From the NCBI GenBank assembly GCA_021155205.1, contig JAJNPS010000001.1:82779-146778 (forward strand): a stretch of 64,000 bases of DNA, written 5' to 3'. Each line of letters opens with the position of its first letter. The first letter of the stretch is position 1. The notes under the pieces are model-generated. The model saw only the letters and a program-made list of their open reading frames with translations. It ran no database searches and was not told where the DNA came from. A program made the translations under genes and the position numbers. Shown piece after piece: positions 62,997 through 64,000 of this stretch. The DNA comes from Rhodobacterales bacterium (GTDB taxonomy: Bacteria > Pseudomonadota > Alphaproteobacteria > Rhodobacterales > Rhodobacteraceae).

Positions 62997-63847
62997 GTGC
63001 CGCGCAAGATACGGGGCGATCAGGCGGCCTGGCTGCGCGCCCGGATGGCCTCAGGTCCGTTCACCCCGCGCGGCCTGGTGGCCGAGCTGGCCGAACGCGG
63101 GCTGAAGGTGGACTACCGCACGATGTGGGCCTTCGCGCATGCCGGGGGGCTCAGCTTCAAAAAAACCGCGCTGGCCAGTGAGCAGGAGCGGCCGGACATT
63201 GCCCGCAGGCGCCTACGGTGGAAGGCCCATCAGGGCAGCATCGACCTGAAACGGCTTGTCTTCATCGACGAGACCTGGGCCAAGACCAACATGGCACCGC
63301 TCCGGGGTTGGGCGGCGCGGGGCCAGAGGCTGATCGGAAAGGCTCCCTTCGGACACTGGAATACGATGACCTTCGTCGCCGCCCTGCGCCATGATGGCAT
63401 CACCGCCCCCTGGGTCATCGACGGGCCGATCAATGGCGAGAGCTTCCGCACCTGCGTCCAGCAGGTGCTGGTTCCCGACCTGCGCGAGGGCGACATCCCT
63501 CGGGCCGGGCCTCGAACCGATGGCGGCTTCCGGCCCTCGATCATGGACAACCTCGGCAGCCACAAGGCCCCCGTCGTTCGCAAGGCCATCAAGGCGGCAG
63601 GTGCCAGACTGTTCTACCTTCCCGCCTCCTCGCCCGACCCTTGCGCAGCTAAAAACAGTCCACTGGACTGTTTTCTTAACGCTGCTCACCCATCGAGCAG
63701 GTCATCGCCAAGCTCAAGCACCTGCTTCGCAAAGCCGCCGAACGCACCAGGGAAGCCGTCTGGCGCAGGATCGGCTCCCTCCTCGACCAGTTCACCCCAC
63801 AGGAATGCGAAAACTACATCCGAAACGCAGGATACGGTTCCGTGTAA
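62997..63847 (+). pseudogene. IS630-family transposase, 5' truncated and disrupted
   Basis: From 62997 the frame encodes the DDE part of an IS630 transposase: FTPRGLVAELAERGLKVDYR, FIDETWAKTNMAPLRGW, IMDNLGSHKAPVVRKAI and ARLFYLPASSPD. The N-terminal HTH is missing. At SPD-(LN)-PIE an insertion of about 44 nt net shifts the frame; the true continuation (IEQVIAKLKHLLRKAAE to IRNAGYGSV) is in another frame and ends at 63847. Inactive. Confidence 0.82.
63639..63688. repeat. Short palindromic element inside the IS630 gene
   Basis: About 50 nt replace about 6 nt of coding sequence. The centre is a perfect inverted repeat, AAAACAGTCCA (63652-63662) and TGGACTGTTTT (63664-63674) around one C, with outer GCAGC/GCTGC arms. 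It looks like a REP/mini-MITE-type element; I recall similar palindromes in other Rhodobacteraceae but cannot confirm this here. Confidence 0.55.
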
Positions 63848-63932
63848 AGTCATCCCGCTCTAGGCGGCGTCTGCATTTGAGGGATTCCGCTTTGAGTTAA
63901 GTTCTGATTCAAGATCGAAAACGGAGGCGATC

Positions 63933-64000
63933 TTGAGCAGACGGACATTGACGGACAGGCAGTGGGCGGCCATCGCGCCCTTGGTTCCAGGCAAGGAAGG
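63933..64000 (+). CDS. IS5-family transposase, start only (cut by window end)
   Basis: TTG 63933, 5 nt after GGAGG, begins MSRRTLTDRQWAAIAPLVPG, the N-terminus of IS5-type transposases (DUF4096 region). GAGGGATTCCGC about 60 nt upstream (near 63878) may be the element's terminal repeat. Confidence 0.65.
   Translation, partial: MSRRTLTDRQWAAIAPLVPGKE

Noticed and set aside
1..64000. CRISPR arrays, rRNA genes, known toxin-antitoxin or restriction systems
   Set aside because: No spaced direct repeats, no rRNA sequence and no recognisable defence genes were found on reading through; the only candidate for an undescribed accessory function is the gene between rpsO and pnp.

Overview
The window looks like a chromosome segment of a Rhodobacteraceae alphaproteobacterium (roseobacter/Rhodobacter-type). 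The reasons are high G+C, many ATGA start/stop overlaps, an RpoE-ChrR (ECF11-type) pair facing an oxidative-stress operon, family-typical genes (DUF3035 lipoprotein, DUF1674 protein, an RTX-repeat protein, purH-lspA-M16 synteny) and remains of a Mu-like prophage. No species name can be read from the sequence.

Left part (1-24.8 kb), mostly housekeeping: a saccharopine dehydrogenase pair, heparinase-like protein, purH, lspA, DUF3035 lipoprotein, an active/inactive M16 peptidase pair, mutL, rmuC and a HutD-family gene. Then comes chrR-rpoE (minus strand). From a shared control region with two opposed TGATCC-N18 sigma-E-type promoters runs a five-gene plus-strand operon: FAD oxidoreductase, DUF1365, MFS, DUF3833 and SDR. 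Next are rsmB, a 58-codon DUF1674 gene, dapB, rbfA, a phosphodiester glycosidase, truB, DUF1643 and an RTX-repeat protein.

Middle (25-38.8 kb): rpsO and pnp, separated by a foreign-looking gene of unknown function; an L,D-transpeptidase; a YhiI-RbbA-YhhJ-like ABC export operon; a ModE-type regulator, then modABC behind a recognisable ModE box; and glycerate 2-kinase.

Exopolysaccharide region (39.4-56.2 kb): a succinoglycan-like exo locus split over both strands: exoY, a collapsed flippase, exoW, exoQ (Wzy), exoK (GH16), exoO, exoU, exoX, exoP, exoM, a natural exoL-exoA fusion and exoN/galU. A PAP2 phosphatase and a GT39 glycosyltransferase follow. The nucleotide sugar is made by ExoN/GalU, ExoY would prime undecaprenyl phosphate, the GT2 enzymes extend the repeat unit, ExoQ polymerises, ExoP sets chain length and ExoK trims. 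The only flippase in the locus is broken, and no outer-membrane exporter lies in the window.

Right end (56.3-64 kb): tRNA-Lys(TTT), dapF and mtaB, then a decayed Mu-like prophage (small HTH protein, gpG fragment, regulator, frameshifted gpI protease, capsid decoration protein, gpT fragment). It has been invaded by an IS110 element with a structured 5' region (candidate bridge RNA), an IS481 fragment fused to an IS630 remnant that itself carries a short palindromic insertion, and the start of an IS5-family element. No CRISPR array, rRNA or complete defence system was seen.
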